Source: Roseinatronobacter monicus (GTDB lineage Bacteria; Pseudomonadota; Alphaproteobacteria; Rhodobacterales; Rhodobacteraceae). Taken from it: a DNA stretch of 64,000 bases. The DNA is taken from assembly GCF_006716865.1 (NCBI RefSeq), contig NZ_VFPT01000001.1:2041001-2105000 (forward strand), in the 5' to 3' direction. Shown here in pieces: positions 34,879 through 45,337 of the stretch. Below the pieces are notes generated by a model, which ran no database searches, was not told the origin of the DNA, and saw only the letters and a list, made by a program, of their open reading frames with translations. A program made the translations under genes and the position numbers. Each line of letters opens with the position of its first letter. Positions within the stretch are counted from its first letter, which is position 1.

Positions 34879-36897
34879 GTGGATATTGCTGCCCTGCGAG
34901 ACGCGCACCCCGACCACTGGAAGAAAGCTACAGCCATCCGCACGCTTGCGATGGACGCTGTCCAAGCCGCAAATTCCGGTCATCCCGGCATGCCCATGGG
35001 CATGGCAGATGTGGCGACCGTGCTGTTCGAGCGGCATTTGAAGTTCGACTCCTCTGCCCCGAACTGGGCCGACCGCGACCGGTTCATTCTGTCGGCGGGA
35101 CACGGCTCTATGTTGGTCTATGCGCTGCTGTATCTGACCGGTTACGAAGACATGACCCTCGATCAGATCAAGAACTTCCGCCAATGGGGATCAATTACAG
35201 CCGGGCACCCGGAATACGGCCACGTGACTGGCGTTGAAACGACCACTGGCCCACTGGGTCAAGGCCTGTCCAACGCGGTGGGCTTCGCCATGGCAGAAGA
35301 GAAGCTGCGCGCTGAATACGGCCCGAAAACCGTCGATCACTACACCTATGTGATTGCGGGCGACGGGTGCCTGATGGAAGGCATCAGCCACGAGGCAATC
35401 GGCCTTGCAGGCCACCAGAGGCTGGGCCGCCTGATCGTGATGTGGGACAATAACGACATCACCATTGATGGCCGCGTCAGCCTGTCTGACAGCACCGACC
35501 AGCGCGCGCGCTTTGCGGCAGCAGGCTGGAAGGTTCTGGCCTGTGATGGACATGATCCGGTCGATATCGACCGCGCCCTGACCGAGGCAAAAGGGTCTGA
35601 CCGCCCCGTACTGATTGATTGCAAGACGATCATCGGTTTTGGCAGCCCCAAGAAATCCGACACATCCGGTGCCCATGGCTCGCCTTTGGGGGATGCAGAG
35701 ATTGCAGTCACCAAGGAAATCTATGGATGGCCTTATGGTGCGTTCGAGATTCCGGATGATGTGCTCAGCACATGGCGCGCGATTGGTGCGCGCGGTGCAG
35801 TCGCTCGGGCCGAGTGGGAAGAGCGCTTTGCCAAATTGTCAGGCACCAAGCAGGCTGAATTCACCCGCCGCATGACAGGGCAAGCCCCGAAAAAGCTGGA
35901 AGCCGCCATTCGCGCGCTGAAAAAGCAAATTTCGGAAAGCGCGCCCAAAGTCGCCACGCGCAAATCGTCGGAAATGGTGCTGGAAGTCGTGAATGAGGTC
36001 ATGCCCGAAACGATTGGCGGTTCAGCAGACCTGACCGGCTCCAACAACACAAAAACCAGTAGCTTGGGGATCTTCACTGCCGAAGATCGCAAGGGCCGTT
36101 ATGTCTATTACGGCATCCGCGAACATGGGATGGCGGCGGCGATGAACGGCTTGGCGCTGCATGGGGGGCTGAAGCCCTATGGCGGCACATTCCTGTGTTT
36201 CACCGATTATGCGCGCGGCGCAATGCGTCTGTCTGCGCTGATGGGCGTTCCTGTCACCTATGTCATGACGCACGATTCTATCGGGCTTGGCGAAGATGGC
36301 CCGACCCACCAGCCGGTCGAGCATCTGGCCATGCTGCGCGCCACACCCAACACGCATGTGTTCCGCCCTTGCGACACGGTCGAGACGGCAGAGGCATGGG
36401 AACTGGCCCTGACAAGCGCGCGCACCCCGTCTGTTCTGGCATTGACGCGCCAGAACCTGCCGACCTACCGCGTTGAGCACAAGGTCAAGAACCTGACCGC
36501 GCAAGGCGCCTATGTTCTGGCCGAAGCGACAGGCAAGCGTCAGGCAATCCTGATGGCGACCGGCTCGGAAGTCGAAATCGCAATGGACGCGCGCGAGATA
36601 CTAGAGGCCGAGGGGATTGGCACGCGGGTTGTATCCTTCCCCTGCTGGGAATTGTTCGAGGACCAGCCAGAGGCCTATCGCCGCAAGGTTCTGCCCGCAG
36701 GGCCGGTTCGCGTTGCGATTGAGGCGGGTATTCGCTTTGGCTGGGATCGCTGGCTGTTCGGCGAACGCGGACGGCGCGAGAAGTCGGGTTTTGTGGGGAT
36801 GCATGATTTCGGGGCATCCGCGCCCGCGCCAGAACTGTACAAGCACTTTGGCATCACGGCTCAGGCCACCGCAGATAAAGTCAAATCATTGCTCTAA
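34879..36897 (+). CDS. tkt: Transketolase
   Basis: The 672-residue thiamine-diphosphate enzyme of the pentose-phosphate and Calvin cycles contains [15 protein letters not shown], the substrate-binding [28 protein letters not shown] (ThDP-Mg motif), the catalytic Glu in [15 protein letters not shown], and [21 protein letters not shown] chose the GTG at 34879 with AAGGA upstream because the family starts at (M)DIAALR; the frame is open to 34801. It is divergent from the zapA pair and followed by a strong bidirectional terminator. No cbb genes adjoin it. Confidence 0.95.
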   Translation: MDIAALRDAHPDHWKKATAIRTLAMDAVQAANSGHPGMPMGMADVATVLFERHLKFDSSAPNWADRDRFILSAGHGSMLVYALLYLTGYEDMTLDQIKNFRQWGSITAGHPEYGHVTGVETTTGPLGQGLSNAVGFAMAEEKLRAEYGPKTVDHYTYVIAGDGCLMEGISHEAIGLAGHQRLGRLIVMWDNNDITIDGRVSLSDSTDQRARFAAAGWKVLACDGHDPVDIDRALTEAKGSDRPVLIDCKTIIGFGSPKKSDTSGAHGSPLGDAEIAVTKEIYGWPYGAFEIPDDVLSTWRAIGARGAVARAEWEERFAKLSGTKQAEFTRRMTGQAPKKLEAAIRALKKQISESAPKVATRKSSEMVLEVVNEVMPETIGGSADLTGSNNTKTSSLGIFTAEDRKGRYVYYGIREHGMAAAMNGLALHGGLKPYGGTFLCFTDYARGAMRLSALMGVPVTYVMTHDSIGLGEDGPTHQPVEHLAMLRATPNTHVFRPCDTVETAEAWELALTSARTPSVLALTRQNLPTYRVEHKVKNLTAQGAYVLAEATGKRQAILMATGSEVEIAMDAREILEAEGIGTRVVSFPCWELFEDQPEAYRRKVLPAGPVRVAIEAGIRFGWDRWLFGERGRREKSGFVGMHDFGASAPAPELYKHFGITAQATADKVKSLL

Positions 36898-36952
36898 GGC
36901 ACTGCCGGGCTGGTCCCGGCAGCATTGCCCCACTGGGCAAGGGCAGCCAGAC

Positions 36953-36988
36953 AAAAAAAGTGCCGGGCGATTTGCCCGGCACTTTTTT
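36953..36988. terminator. Bidirectional terminator between tkt and the ABC transporter operon
   Basis: AGTGCCGGGC/GCCCGGCACT is a perfect 10-bp stem with a 5-base loop, flanked by A7 on the left and T6 on the right, so it can terminate both tkt (plus) and the permease operon (minus). Confidence 0.93.
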
Positions 36989-37007
36989 CATTCAGGGACA
37001 GACTGGT

Positions 37008-37859
37008 TTAGTGCGGTGTCACGCCGCGCAACCGCTCGCCACGACGACGCAGCAATTCCACCACTGTCAGAAGTGCAATCGAGATCATCACCAGAATTGT
37101 GGCCACCGCCAGAATTGTCGGGCTGATATCTTCGCGGATACCCGACCACATCTCGCGCGGGATCGTCCGTTGCTCCACACCGGCGACAAACAGAACCACC
37201 ACAATCTCGTCAAAGGAAGTGATGAAGGCGAACAATGCACCAGATACGACACCGGGCAGGATCAGTGGCATTGTGATCTTGAAGAAGGTCCGCGTTGGCG
37301 AGGCACCCAAATTGGCCGCAGCGCGGATCAGGGATTGATCGAACCCGACCAGCGTCGCGGTCACCGTGATGACAACAAAAGGTGTGCCAAGTGCTGCGTG
37401 CGCCAGCACAACCCCCAGATACGTCTGCGCGATGTTGATCGACGAGAAGAAGAAGAACATCCCCGCCGCCGAAATGATCAGAGGCACGATCATGGGCGAG
37501 ATCAGAATGCCCATAATCAGCCCCTTGGCCGGCATTTCCGAACGTGACAACCCAAGCGCTGCCAATGTCCCCAACGTTGTGGACACGAGTGTCGCCGCGA
37601 TCCCGATGCTGAAGGAATTGCGGATCGACCGCATCCAGCTTTCGGACCCTAGAAAGTCACGATACCAGCGCAAGGAATAGCCGTCCGGGTTCAAGGTCAG
37701 CATTTCACGTGTGAACGTGAAGAAGGGCTGCGCGTTGAAACTCAGCGGGATCATGATCAGGATCGGCGCCAGCAGAAAGAAGAAGATCGAGTAGCAGATC
37801 ACCCGAAAGGTGTAATGCCAGATCTTGTCCTTGGTGGTGTAATAGGCGGGCATGGACAT
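37008..37859 (-). CDS. ABC transporter permease, PotC-like
   Basis: The 283-residue protein has six membrane segments and the permease EAA loop (AAANLGASPTRTFFKITMPLILPGV). It resembles PotC of spermidine/putrescine-type importers. It is the last gene of a minus-strand cluster ATPase - binding protein - PotB-like - PotC-like and ends at the bidirectional terminator. The substrate is not set by sequence alone. Confidence 0.9.
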   Translation of the reverse strand: MSMPAYYTTKDKIWHYTFRVICYSIFFFLLAPILIMIPLSFNAQPFFTFTREMLTLNPDGYSLRWYRDFLGSESWMRSIRNSFSIGIAATLVSTTLGTLAALGLSRSEMPAKGLIMGILISPMIVPLIISAAGMFFFFSSINIAQTYLGVVLAHAALGTPFVVITVTATLVGFDQSLIRAAANLGASPTRTFFKITMPLILPGVVSGALFAFITSFDEIVVVLFVAGVEQRTIPREMWSGIREDISPTILAVATILVMISIALLTVVELLRRRGERLRGVTPH

Positions 37860-37871
37860 ATGCGTTCTCCC

Positions 37872-39179
37872 TTACCCGAATTTCAGGCTGTCAGTGCCGA
37901 CAAGCCGGTTAAAGAGCCAATACAGGATCAACACACCAACCAGCAGCATACTGCCAAGCGCAGCAGCAAGGCCCCAGTTCAACGATTGCTGGATGTGGCG
38001 GGCGATTTCATTCGAGATCATGCGACCAGACTGACCACCGACCAGCGCGGGCGTGATGTAATAGCCAATCGAGATGATGAAGACCAGAACACCCCCTGCC
38101 CCGATCCCCGGCAATGTTTGCGGGAAATACACGCGGCGGAATGCCGTCCAAGGTCGTGCACCAAGGCTTTTAGCCGCGCGCATATATGATGGCGGGATGG
38201 TGCGCATTACCGAGTATAGCGGTAACACCATGAAGGGCAGCAGGATATGCGTCATCGCAATGATGGTCCCAGTCTGATTGTATATCAAACTGAACCTCCC
38301 ATCATCACCTATGAACCCCATGCCGACCAAGGCATTGTTGATGACACCTTGTTGTTGCAACAGCACGATCCAAGCCGAGGTTCGCACCAGCAGCGATGTC
38401 CAGAATGGCAGCAATACCGCAATCATCAGCAGATTGGCGTAGCGCATGGGCAGCGTCGACAGATAGTACGCAATCGGAAAGCCCAAAACGAAAGTCATGA
38501 AGGTAATCGCAAGGCTAAGCGCCAAAGTGCGACCAAAAAGCGAGACATAAATCTGGCGGTTTTCAGGCCGTTTGACGATATTTCCCTCAGCATCATATTC
38601 GCGGTCCAGCGCGGCCACATAATATGACGCTGTCAATGGTCGGCCTTCGCGTTTTATGATCCGCCAAAGTTCTGGCTGGCCCCAAAGCCTGTGCGCATCT
38701 GTGAATGCTTCCTTATACGGAGCATCAAAATCGGCAACAGCGCGGGAAGTACGCGAAATCGCGCTGCGTGCGGCACTGATTTCATAGTTCAGGCGAATAC
38801 CCAGCGGGCCAATCTTTTGTTCACGGCGCGGGCGATCAAGGTCGGCAACCATATCGGCATGCAGGGCGGCAAAGACCGGCTCGTCCGGTATGCCTTGCCC
38901 GTCCCACTCTTCCAGCGCGTTCAGTGTTTCAGGCAGCGCATTCACGATCTGCGGGTTGTCGACGGATCGCCACATCATCTGAGCGATGGGGAAGGCGAAG
39001 AAGATAAGAATAAAGGCAAGCAGTGGTCCGACCAAGGCGAGTGCCGTCAGTTTCCGGCGTCTGTTGGCGCGTTCAAGTGCCCGACGCAGTGGCGTGCCAT
39101 CCGAAGTCACCAATCTGCCGCGACTGTCCGTCGCCGTGCCTATGGCACCTTCTTCAGATGTCGCATGCTGAATCGCCAT
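37872..39179 (-). CDS. ABC transporter permease, PotB-like with a large periplasmic insert
   Basis: The 435-residue protein is about 140 residues longer than E. coli PotB. The first membrane segment (about 44-70) is followed by a hydrophilic stretch from about 70 to 215 (includes IRLNYEISAARSAISRTSRAVADFDAPYKEAFTDAHRLWG). The usual five-segment permease core with the EAA loop (RAAKSLGARPWTAFRRVYFPQTLPGI) comes after it. The insert may touch the binding protein. It lies 12 bases from the PotC-like gene. Confidence 0.88.
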   Translation of the reverse strand: MAIQHATSEEGAIGTATDSRGRLVTSDGTPLRRALERANRRRKLTALALVGPLLAFILIFFAFPIAQMMWRSVDNPQIVNALPETLNALEEWDGQGIPDEPVFAALHADMVADLDRPRREQKIGPLGIRLNYEISAARSAISRTSRAVADFDAPYKEAFTDAHRLWGQPELWRIIKREGRPLTASYYVAALDREYDAEGNIVKRPENRQIYVSLFGRTLALSLAITFMTFVLGFPIAYYLSTLPMRYANLLMIAVLLPFWTSLLVRTSAWIVLLQQQGVINNALVGMGFIGDDGRFSLIYNQTGTIIAMTHILLPFMVLPLYSVMRTIPPSYMRAAKSLGARPWTAFRRVYFPQTLPGIGAGGVLVFIISIGYYITPALVGGQSGRMISNEIARHIQQSLNWGLAAALGSMLLVGVLILYWLFNRLVGTDSLKFG

Positions 39180-39276
39180 GTCTGCGCTCCTTGCAGAGGA
39201 ATGTGTTCACAAAATTCTTGCCTGTGCTCAGGCTTTCAGGGCGCGCCGAAGCGCGCCCTGAATAGAATGGCTCAGA

Positions 39277-40380
39277 TTACTGAAGCATCCAGTTTGCAAA
39301 CCGCTCGCGCAGCTCGTCGCCGTAATCGACCCAGAAGTCGTTATCCAGCACGATGGGCGCAAAGTAGTTTTCAGGCGCAGTCGGCATATGCTCGTTCATG
39401 TCGATGCCCAGATCGGCATGTTCGCCAACCAGTGCAGCCGAAGAGGCACGCGCCGGACCGTAGGAGATATAGCTCGCCTGATCCGCAAGGCGCTGTGTAT
39501 CTGTGGCGAAGTACAGATACTCCATCACCAGCTCTTCATTCGGACCATCCGCAGGCACAACCCAGCCGTCCCATTCGACGACCTGACCATCCCAGATAAT
39601 GGCCGCTTCCATGCCTTCGACTTCGATCGCGTCGAACATCCGGCCGTTATAGCCAGTTGCGAACGCAACTTCACCATCGGCCAGCAGCTGTGGCGCTTGT
39701 GCGCCTTCTGTCCAGAAGATGATGTCGTCTTTGATCGTGTCGAGCTTGGCAAAGGCGCGGTCCACACCTTCTGGTGTTGCAAGCACTTCATAGATCTCGT
39801 CCGGGTCTACCCCGTCAGCATAAAGCGCCCATTCCAGATTGGTGCCCGGACGGTCCTGCAATGCACGACGGCCTGGGAAGTTCTCGGTGTCGAACAGATC
39901 CTCGATCGAGCTTGGCTGCGCATCATCCGGGAACGCGCCCGGACGGAATGTCAGAACGGTCGAGTACACGATCTGTGGAATGAAGCACTCGCCAAGTGAC
40001 CCTGGCAGGAAGTCTTCGCTTGCAGGTGTGCCATCAGGCGCAGCGGCCAGCATTTCGTCATGGTCGATCTGCAAAATGATGCCTTCGTCACAGGCAAGCT
40101 GTGCGTCGGATGGCAGCATGTCGACCAAATCCCAGGTCACATTTCCGGCCTGCGACTGTGCGCGCAAGCTTGCAAGCGCGTTCGCAGAGCCGTCATCATT
40201 GATGATGGTGACATGTGGGTTGGCTTCCATGAAGGGCTCATGATACGCGCGCTGTTGGCTTGCGGTATATGCACCGCCCCAGGAAACAATGGTCAACGAG
40301 ACTGGATCTTGTGCAGCCGCACTCAACGCAATGACGCTGACTGCAGAGCTAAGACCGATCAGTTTCAGTTTGGATGACAT
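39277..40380 (-). CDS. ABC transporter substrate-binding protein, PotD-like
   Basis: The 367-residue protein has a signal peptide (LKLIGLSSAVSVIALSAAAQ, cleavage near residue 23). A type II periplasmic binding fold begins VSLTIVSWGGAYTASQQRAYHEPF. The SWGG motif is typical of the polyamine/iron family of binding proteins. AGGAGG lies just before the ATG. It sits between the ATPase and permease genes and is likely the most abundant product of the cluster. Confidence 0.88.
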   Translation of the reverse strand: MSSKLKLIGLSSAVSVIALSAAAQDPVSLTIVSWGGAYTASQQRAYHEPFMEANPHVTIINDDGSANALASLRAQSQAGNVTWDLVDMLPSDAQLACDEGIILQIDHDEMLAAAPDGTPASEDFLPGSLGECFIPQIVYSTVLTFRPGAFPDDAQPSSIEDLFDTENFPGRRALQDRPGTNLEWALYADGVDPDEIYEVLATPEGVDRAFAKLDTIKDDIIFWTEGAQAPQLLADGEVAFATGYNGRMFDAIEVEGMEAAIIWDGQVVEWDGWVVPADGPNEELVMEYLYFATDTQRLADQASYISYGPARASSAALVGEHADLGIDMNEHMPTAPENYFAPIVLDNDFWVDYGDELRERFANWMLQ

Positions 40381-40476
40381 AGATAACCTCCTTGGTTAGT
40401 TTTCAGTCACAGGCCGTAGCCCGTGCTGTTTTTGACAGTCCCATCCCTCGGACCGTGTGGTACGTCTGCGCATCTG

Positions 40477-41583
40477 TCACTCTGGACAGTCAAGCGCACG
40501 ACAGTCTTGCGGCATCCAGCCGATTTCAATCATGCTGCCCGGCTTGTGACGCACCTGATCGGGTGCATTGCGGGTTTTCATGACGAAATTCTCGTTTCCA
40601 GCAACTTTCAGGCGTGTGCGGAACACATCACCCATATAAATGAATTCAAGGACTTCGGCCTTGATCGTGTGGGCATCTTCGGCCAGCCGGTCCTTATTGG
40701 CCTCGACACGTTCGGGGCGAATGGAAACGCGTGTCCGCTCGCCCACCTTCGAGACATTGATCGGCTTGGCATCAATCAACACGCCGCCGTCCAACTGGAC
40801 CACGCATGTCTCGCCTTTGATTTCTTTGATCACACCGTCGATCGTGTTGTTTTCGCCGATGAACTGCGCCACGAAGCTGTTGCGCGGTTCTTCATACAGG
40901 ACATCTGGCGGCGCAAGCTGCTGAATGCGCCCGTCTTCGAATACGGCGACATTGTCCGACATGGTCAAGGCTTCTGTCTGGTCATGCGTAACATAAACCG
41001 TAGTAATCCCAAGGTCATGTGCCAAACGCGTAATCTCGAACTGCATGTGTTCGCGCAACTGCTTGTCGAGTGCGCCCAGCGGCTCGTCCATCAAGACCAA
41101 TTCCGGCTGGAACACCAAGGCGCGAGCAAGGGCGATCCGTTGCTGCTGACCCCCGGACAATTGCGCGGGGCGGCGGTTCACGAATGCCCCCATCTGCACC
41201 ATGTCCAGCGCGCGCATCACGCTTTTCTCGCGCTCGGACTTGCCCATTCCACGCACTTCAAGCGGAAAGGACAGGTTCTCGCCAACAGTCATATGTGGGA
41301 ACAGAGCATAGTTCTGAAAGACCATGCCGATCCCGCGTTTATGCGGCGGGACAGAGTTGATGGGCTTGCCATCGAGCAGGATTTCGCCGCTCGTCGCGGT
41401 CTCGAACCCTGCCAACATCATCAGGCAGGTGGTCTTGCCGGACCCCGATGGTCCAAGCATGGTCAGGAACTCGCCTTTCGCAACCGAAAGATTTAGATCC
41501 TTCACCACAAGGGTTTCCCCGTCGTAGCTCTTCTGGACGCCATCGTATACGACAAATCCGTCGCTCTGCTGTGCTGCGACCAC
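40477..41583 (-). CDS. ABC transporter ATP-binding protein, PotA-like
   Basis: The 368-residue protein has an ATPase domain with Walker A GPSGSGKT (near residue 45), signature LSGGQQQRIALARAL, Walker B LVLMDEPLGALD and H-loop VYVTHDQTE. A C-terminal TOBE domain (VSIRPERVEANKD) follows. The GTG at 41583 is chosen because GGGGAG lies six bases upstream; the open frame continues to 41649. It is the first gene of the polyamine-type importer operon. Confidence 0.92.
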   Translation of the reverse strand: MVAAQQSDGFVVYDGVQKSYDGETLVVKDLNLSVAKGEFLTMLGPSGSGKTTCLMMLAGFETATSGEILLDGKPINSVPPHKRGIGMVFQNYALFPHMTVGENLSFPLEVRGMGKSEREKSVMRALDMVQMGAFVNRRPAQLSGGQQQRIALARALVFQPELVLMDEPLGALDKQLREHMQFEITRLAHDLGITTVYVTHDQTEALTMSDNVAVFEDGRIQQLAPPDVLYEEPRNSFVAQFIGENNTIDGVIKEIKGETCVVQLDGGVLIDAKPINVSKVGERTRVSIRPERVEANKDRLAEDAHTIKAEVLEFIYMGDVFRTRLKVAGNENFVMKTRNAPDQVRHKPGSMIEIGWMPQDCRALDCPE

Positions 41584-41854
41584 GTTTATCTCCCCGTAAA
41601 TCGGCGGTATTCCGCTCTCTTCATGGCCTAAGTAAAAACCAAGGAGCATGTGGAATGCAACCGATAACTTTGTTTCGTGTTGTTTCGACCCGTCTTTAGG
41701 CGAATGCGCTGATTAGAGCCGCGTTTAAAGTTATTCGTTCGGCAAATTGGCCAAGTGCCGTACATTAAACTTGGCGTGAAACTTTGCAACACATGCGCCA
41801 AACGCCCAAGCGTCCGCCTTGCGGCGTCTGTTTCCAGTAACAAATGGGATTGAA
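41584..41854. other. Intergenic region between the PotA-like gene and tRNA-Leu
   Basis: These 271 bases hold no convincing gene. On the minus strand TTGCAT and TTTTAC about 17 bases apart are a weak candidate promoter for the transporter operon. I see no further structured element. Confidence 0.5.
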
Positions 41855-41941
41855 TGGTGCGGTCGAGAAGACTCGAACTTCCACGGGTGTTACCCCACAG
41901 CGACCTCAACGCTGCGCGTCTACCAATTCCGCCACGACCGC
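41855..41941 (-). tRNA. tRNA-Leu (anticodon GAG)
   Basis: The minus strand folds as a cloverleaf with a 7-bp acceptor stem GCGGTCG/CGACCGC, A/B-box sequences (TGGCGGAATTGGTAGACGC and GTTCGAGTC), a long variable arm typical of class II tRNAs, and an anticodon loop TTGAGGT giving GAG. The discriminator is A and the 3' CCA is encoded (41857-41855). It reads CUC/CUU leucine codons. Confidence 0.96.
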
Positions 41942-42178
41942 ACGCGACTTGGTGCGGGCCTGATAGCCCCTCATCCCACCGTTGTGAAGAGGGAAAAACA
42001 CCCCCCGCATCAAGTTTCTGATCCAGCATGTGCAGCGCGGACCACACCCGGCCCTGATGGACATGGCTGTCATAGACGCTTATTTGAGCGTGACAGGTTT
42101 CCAGATAGTCCCAAATACCGGTAAAGCGTGCATCGACACGCATGGACCAAGTTTTCGCTGACGGAGCACGGCAGAGAG

Positions 42179-42841
42179 ATGTTGACTGAAGAACTTGAGT
42201 GGACAGTGTTGCCGGGCTTGCGCGATTATGCGCAAACCCTCGCGGCAATGGAGGCCCGCGTGGCCGAGATCGCAAAAGGCACAGCGCCCGAAGCGATCTG
42301 GCTGTTGGAGCACCCCCCACTTTATACTGCTGGCACCAGTGCCGCCCCCGGTGACCTGACCCAAGCTGACAGGTTTCCGGTGCATTACGCAGGTCGGGGC
42401 GGGCAATATACCTATCACGGTCCGGGTCAGCGGGTTGCCTATGTCATGCTCGACCTCAACCGGCGCGGACGCGATGTGCGGTGCTTTGTACATAATATGG
42501 AGAACTGGGTCATCGAAACCTTGGGCGAATTCGGCATTCGGGGCGAACGCCGCGCGGGTCGCGTCGGGGTCTGGGTGACGCGCCCTGAAAAGCCTGGCTT
42601 GCCCGATGGCAGCACACGTGAAGACAAGGTCGCGGCAATTGGCATCAAGATTCGCCGCTGGGTCAGCTTCCATGGTCTGTCCATCAACGTAGAGCCGGAC
42701 CTGAACCATTTTGAGGGAATCATACCCTGCGGCATCCGCGATCATGGCGTGACATCCTTGGTGGATCTGGGCTTGCCCGTCACGATGGATGACCTTGATC
42801 TTGCGCTAAAACGTCAGTTTTTTCTCACATTCGGCAATTGA
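42179..42841 (+). CDS. lipB: Octanoyltransferase LipB
   Basis: The 220-residue protein contains [39 protein letters not shown], the conserved Lys in [13 protein letters not shown] and the catalytic Cys in [14 protein letters not shown]. LipB transfers octanoyl from ACP to lipoyl-dependent enzymes. The start at 42179 (MLTEELEW) matches the family N-terminus better than the upstream GTG at 42128. It lies alone, divergent from the tRNA gene and upstream of ctaD. Confidence 0.94.
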   Translation: MLTEELEWTVLPGLRDYAQTLAAMEARVAEIAKGTAPEAIWLLEHPPLYTAGTSAAPGDLTQADRFPVHYAGRGGQYTYHGPGQRVAYVMLDLNRRGRDVRCFVHNMENWVIETLGEFGIRGERRAGRVGVWVTRPEKPGLPDGSTREDKVAAIGIKIRRWVSFHGLSINVEPDLNHFEGIIPCGIRDHGVTSLVDLGLPVTMDDLDLALKRQFFLTFGN

Positions 42842-42898
42842 CATGTGAATTTCCACCCGATTCGCAGGCGCGTGTGACGCCGCAACGCAGCAAGTTCA

Positions 42899-42912
42899 TT
42901 GATCCATGTCAA
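42899..42912. promoter_or_regulatory. Candidate FNR-type (FnrL) site upstream of ctaD
   Basis: TTGAT-CCAT-GTCAA matches the FNR consensus TTGAT-N4-ATCAA at 9 of 10 positions. It lies about 195 bases before the ctaD start, within a 265-base gap that shows no gene. Distance from a mapped promoter is unknown, so activation versus repression cannot be told. Confidence 0.55.
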
Positions 42913-43106
42913 AAATATCCGCCCTGCGACACTTGGAGCATTGCCCTATGAAAAGTCGCATTCTAAAAGCGTAGTATACCGCGATACACAGATGCGTGTT
43001 GGCGCAGATGGTGTCGTGGAAGCAGAATGGTGCGTGCAGCCTTGCACGGGCCCCGCACGACAACAGTTGCGAGCAACGCAACAGGAATCGGGAACTGGAG
43101 TAGCCA

Positions 43107-44774
43107 ATGGCCGATGCAGCCACTCATGACCACGGACACGAGGACAACCGCTCGTTCTTTACCCGCTGGTTCATGTCTACAAACCACAAGGATATCGGTA
43201 TCCTTTATCTGTTCACCGCCGGCATTGTCGGGTTCATCGCAATAGGCTTTTCGGTCTATATGCGCATGGAGCTGATGACACCGGGCGTGCAGTACATGTG
43301 CATGGAAGGCGCAAGCTTTACCGCGCAGGAAGAATGCACACCCAACGGGCATATCTGGAACGTGCTGGTCACAGCGCATGGCATCCTGATGATGTTCTTT
43401 GTGCTGATTCCCGCCCTGTTCGGTGGCTTCGGCAACTATTTCATGCCGCTTCAGATCGGCGCGCCTGACATGGCATTCCCGCGCCTGAACAACCTGAGCT
43501 ACTGGCTGTTTGTGGCAGGCTCCGCGCTGGCAGTTGCATCGGTTCTGTCACCGGGCGGCAATGGCCAGCTTGGGTCTGGGGTGGGCTGGGTCTTGTACCC
43601 GCCGCTGTCGACCAATGAGGCGGGCTATTCGATGGACCTTGCGATTTTCGCGGTCCATGTGTCTGGGGCATCGTCCATTCTGGGCGCGATCAATATCATC
43701 ACCACATTCCTGAATATGCGCGCACCCGGCATGACACTGTTCAAGGTGCCATTGTTCGCATGGTCTGTGTTCATCACTGCGTGGATGATTCTTCTGGCGC
43801 TGCCGGTTCTGGCGGGCGCGATCACCATGCTGCTGACCGACCGCAACTTTGGAACCGCGTTCTTTGACCCCGCAGGCGGGGGCGACCCGGTGCTTTATCA
43901 GCATATTCTGTGGTTCTTTGGCCATCCGGAAGTGTATATCATCATCATTCCGGGCTTCGGGATCATCAGCCATGTGATTGCGACCTTCTCGCGCAAGCCG
44001 ATCTTTGGCTATCTGCCGATGGTCTGGGCGATGATTGCGATTGCGGTTCTGGGCTTCATCGTCTGGGCGCACCACATGTATACGGCAGGCATGTCGCTGA
44101 CGCAGCAGACCTATTTCATGCTGGCGACGATGGTGATTGCGGTGCCTACTGGCATCAAGATCTTCAGTTGGATCGCCACGATGTGGAAGGGTTCTGTCAG
44201 CTTTGAGACACCGATGCTGTGGGCCTTTGGCTTTTTGTTCCTGTTCACAGTGGGCGGGGTGACCGGTATCGTGCTGGCACAGGCACCGATTGACCGGATT
44301 TATCACGACACCTACTACGTTGTGGCCCATTTCCACTATGTGATGAGCCTTGGCGCGGTATTTGCCCTGTTTGCCGGTATCTATTACTGGTTTGGCAAAA
44401 TGTCGGGGCGTCAGTACCCTGAATGGGCTGGCAAGCTGCATTTCTGGACAATGTTCATCGGTGCAAATATCACCTTCTTCCCACAGCACTTCTTGGGTCG
44501 TCAGGGGATGCCACGGCGCTATATCGACTATCCCGAAGCTTATGCGCTTTGGAACTATGTCTCGTCGATCGGCGCGTTCATCAGCTTTGCATCCTTTGTG
44601 TTCTTTATCGGTGTGGTCTTCTACACACTGAAATTTGGGCGCCGCATCACCCAGAACAACTACTGGAACGAGCACGCGGACACGCTGGAATGGACCCTGC
44701 CTTCGCCCCCGCCCGAGCACACGTTCGAGCAGCTTCCAAAGCGCGAAGACTGGGACAAGCAGCCCGCCCATTAA
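43107..44774 (+). CDS. ctaD: Cytochrome c oxidase subunit I (aa3 type)
   Basis: This 555-residue heme-copper oxidase subunit has about 12 membrane segments. It carries the D-channel entry [16 protein letters not shown], the CuB/cross-linked site [24 protein letters not shown] (CuB histidines), the K-channel region and the heme-ligand [13 protein letters not shown]. It reduces O2 with electrons from cytochrome c. No subunit II or III gene adjoins it; a separate ctaD is usual in Rhodobacter relatives. GGAG lies six bases before the ATG. Confidence 0.97.
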   Translation: MADAATHDHGHEDNRSFFTRWFMSTNHKDIGILYLFTAGIVGFIAIGFSVYMRMELMTPGVQYMCMEGASFTAQEECTPNGHIWNVLVTAHGILMMFFVLIPALFGGFGNYFMPLQIGAPDMAFPRLNNLSYWLFVAGSALAVASVLSPGGNGQLGSGVGWVLYPPLSTNEAGYSMDLAIFAVHVSGASSILGAINIITTFLNMRAPGMTLFKVPLFAWSVFITAWMILLALPVLAGAITMLLTDRNFGTAFFDPAGGGDPVLYQHILWFFGHPEVYIIIIPGFGIISHVIATFSRKPIFGYLPMVWAMIAIAVLGFIVWAHHMYTAGMSLTQQTYFMLATMVIAVPTGIKIFSWIATMWKGSVSFETPMLWAFGFLFLFTVGGVTGIVLAQAPIDRIYHDTYYVVAHFHYVMSLGAVFALFAGIYYWFGKMSGRQYPEWAGKLHFWTMFIGANITFFPQHFLGRQGMPRRYIDYPEAYALWNYVSSIGAFISFASFVFFIGVVFYTLKFGRRITQNNYWNEHADTLEWTLPSPPPEHTFEQLPKREDWDKQPAH

Positions 44775-44794
44775 GCACATCAGTGGCAGGTTAA

Positions 44795-45331
44795 ATGCCC
44801 GTTTATTGGACAATCACACCGAAAGCCCCGGGCACACCGCCCGGGGCTTTTGCACTCGCGGCCGGTGACGGTGCGGAGTATCGCCTCTCGTTGATGCCCT
44901 TCGTGTCGATGGGGCCAAAAGGCTTCGTGCGCATCATCGCAATCAGCGCGGCCTTTCTTACTCTGCCACTTCTGGCCGTTCTGGGGACACCTGTTCTATG
45001 GGGGCTGTTGCCCTTTGCGGGGCTGGCGCTTTGGGCACTGTGGTATGCCCTCAGCCGCAACAGCGCTGAGCGGCACGCGCTGCGCGAAGACCTTTGCCTG
45101 ACGAAAGAGCGGATCGAGATCACCCGCACCAACCCGCGCAAACCTGCACAGCACTGGCACGCCAACCCCTATTGGGTGCGCGTCAAGCTGGCGGAAAAGG
45201 ACGGGGTGATCGAGAACTACCTGACATTGGAAGGGAATGGCCGCGTGGTGGAACTGGGCGCATTCCTAAGCCCAGAAGAACGCGCCGAGCTTTATGCCAA
45301 ATTGTCACAAGCCCTGCGCCACTTGCGCTGA
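44795..45331 (+). CDS. DUF2244 domain membrane protein
   Basis: The 178-residue protein has two adjacent membrane segments (about 45-85) after EYRLSLMPFVSMGPKGFV, then a hydrophilic C-terminal domain (ERIEITRTNPRKPAQHWHANPYWVRVKL) typical of DUF2244. It follows ctaD closely and may be involved with the oxidase, which is inference. The first 18 codons overlap a strong terminator-like hairpin (44824-44851), so a shorter protein starting at the ATG at 44894 is an alternative. Confidence 0.8.
   Translation: MPVYWTITPKAPGTPPGAFALAAGDGAEYRLSLMPFVSMGPKGFVRIIAISAAFLTLPLLAVLGTPVLWGLLPFAGLALWALWYALSRNSAERHALREDLCLTKERIEITRTNPRKPAQHWHANPYWVRVKLAEKDGVIENYLTLEGNGRVVELGAFLSPEERAELYAKLSQALRHLR
44824..44851 (+). 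terminator. Terminator-like hairpin after ctaD, overlapping the DUF2244 start
   Basis: AGCCCCGGGC/GCCCGGGGCT is a perfect 10-bp stem with a 5-base loop, followed by TTTT counting the last stem base. It lies 49 bases after the ctaD stop. Confidence 0.75.
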
Positions 45332-45337
45332 GGGCTT

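Noticed and set aside
43548..44813. 421-aa open frame antisense to ctaD
   Set aside because: It is fully covered by conserved ctaD; there is no recognisable domain and the Arg/His/Gln-rich composition is shadow-like.
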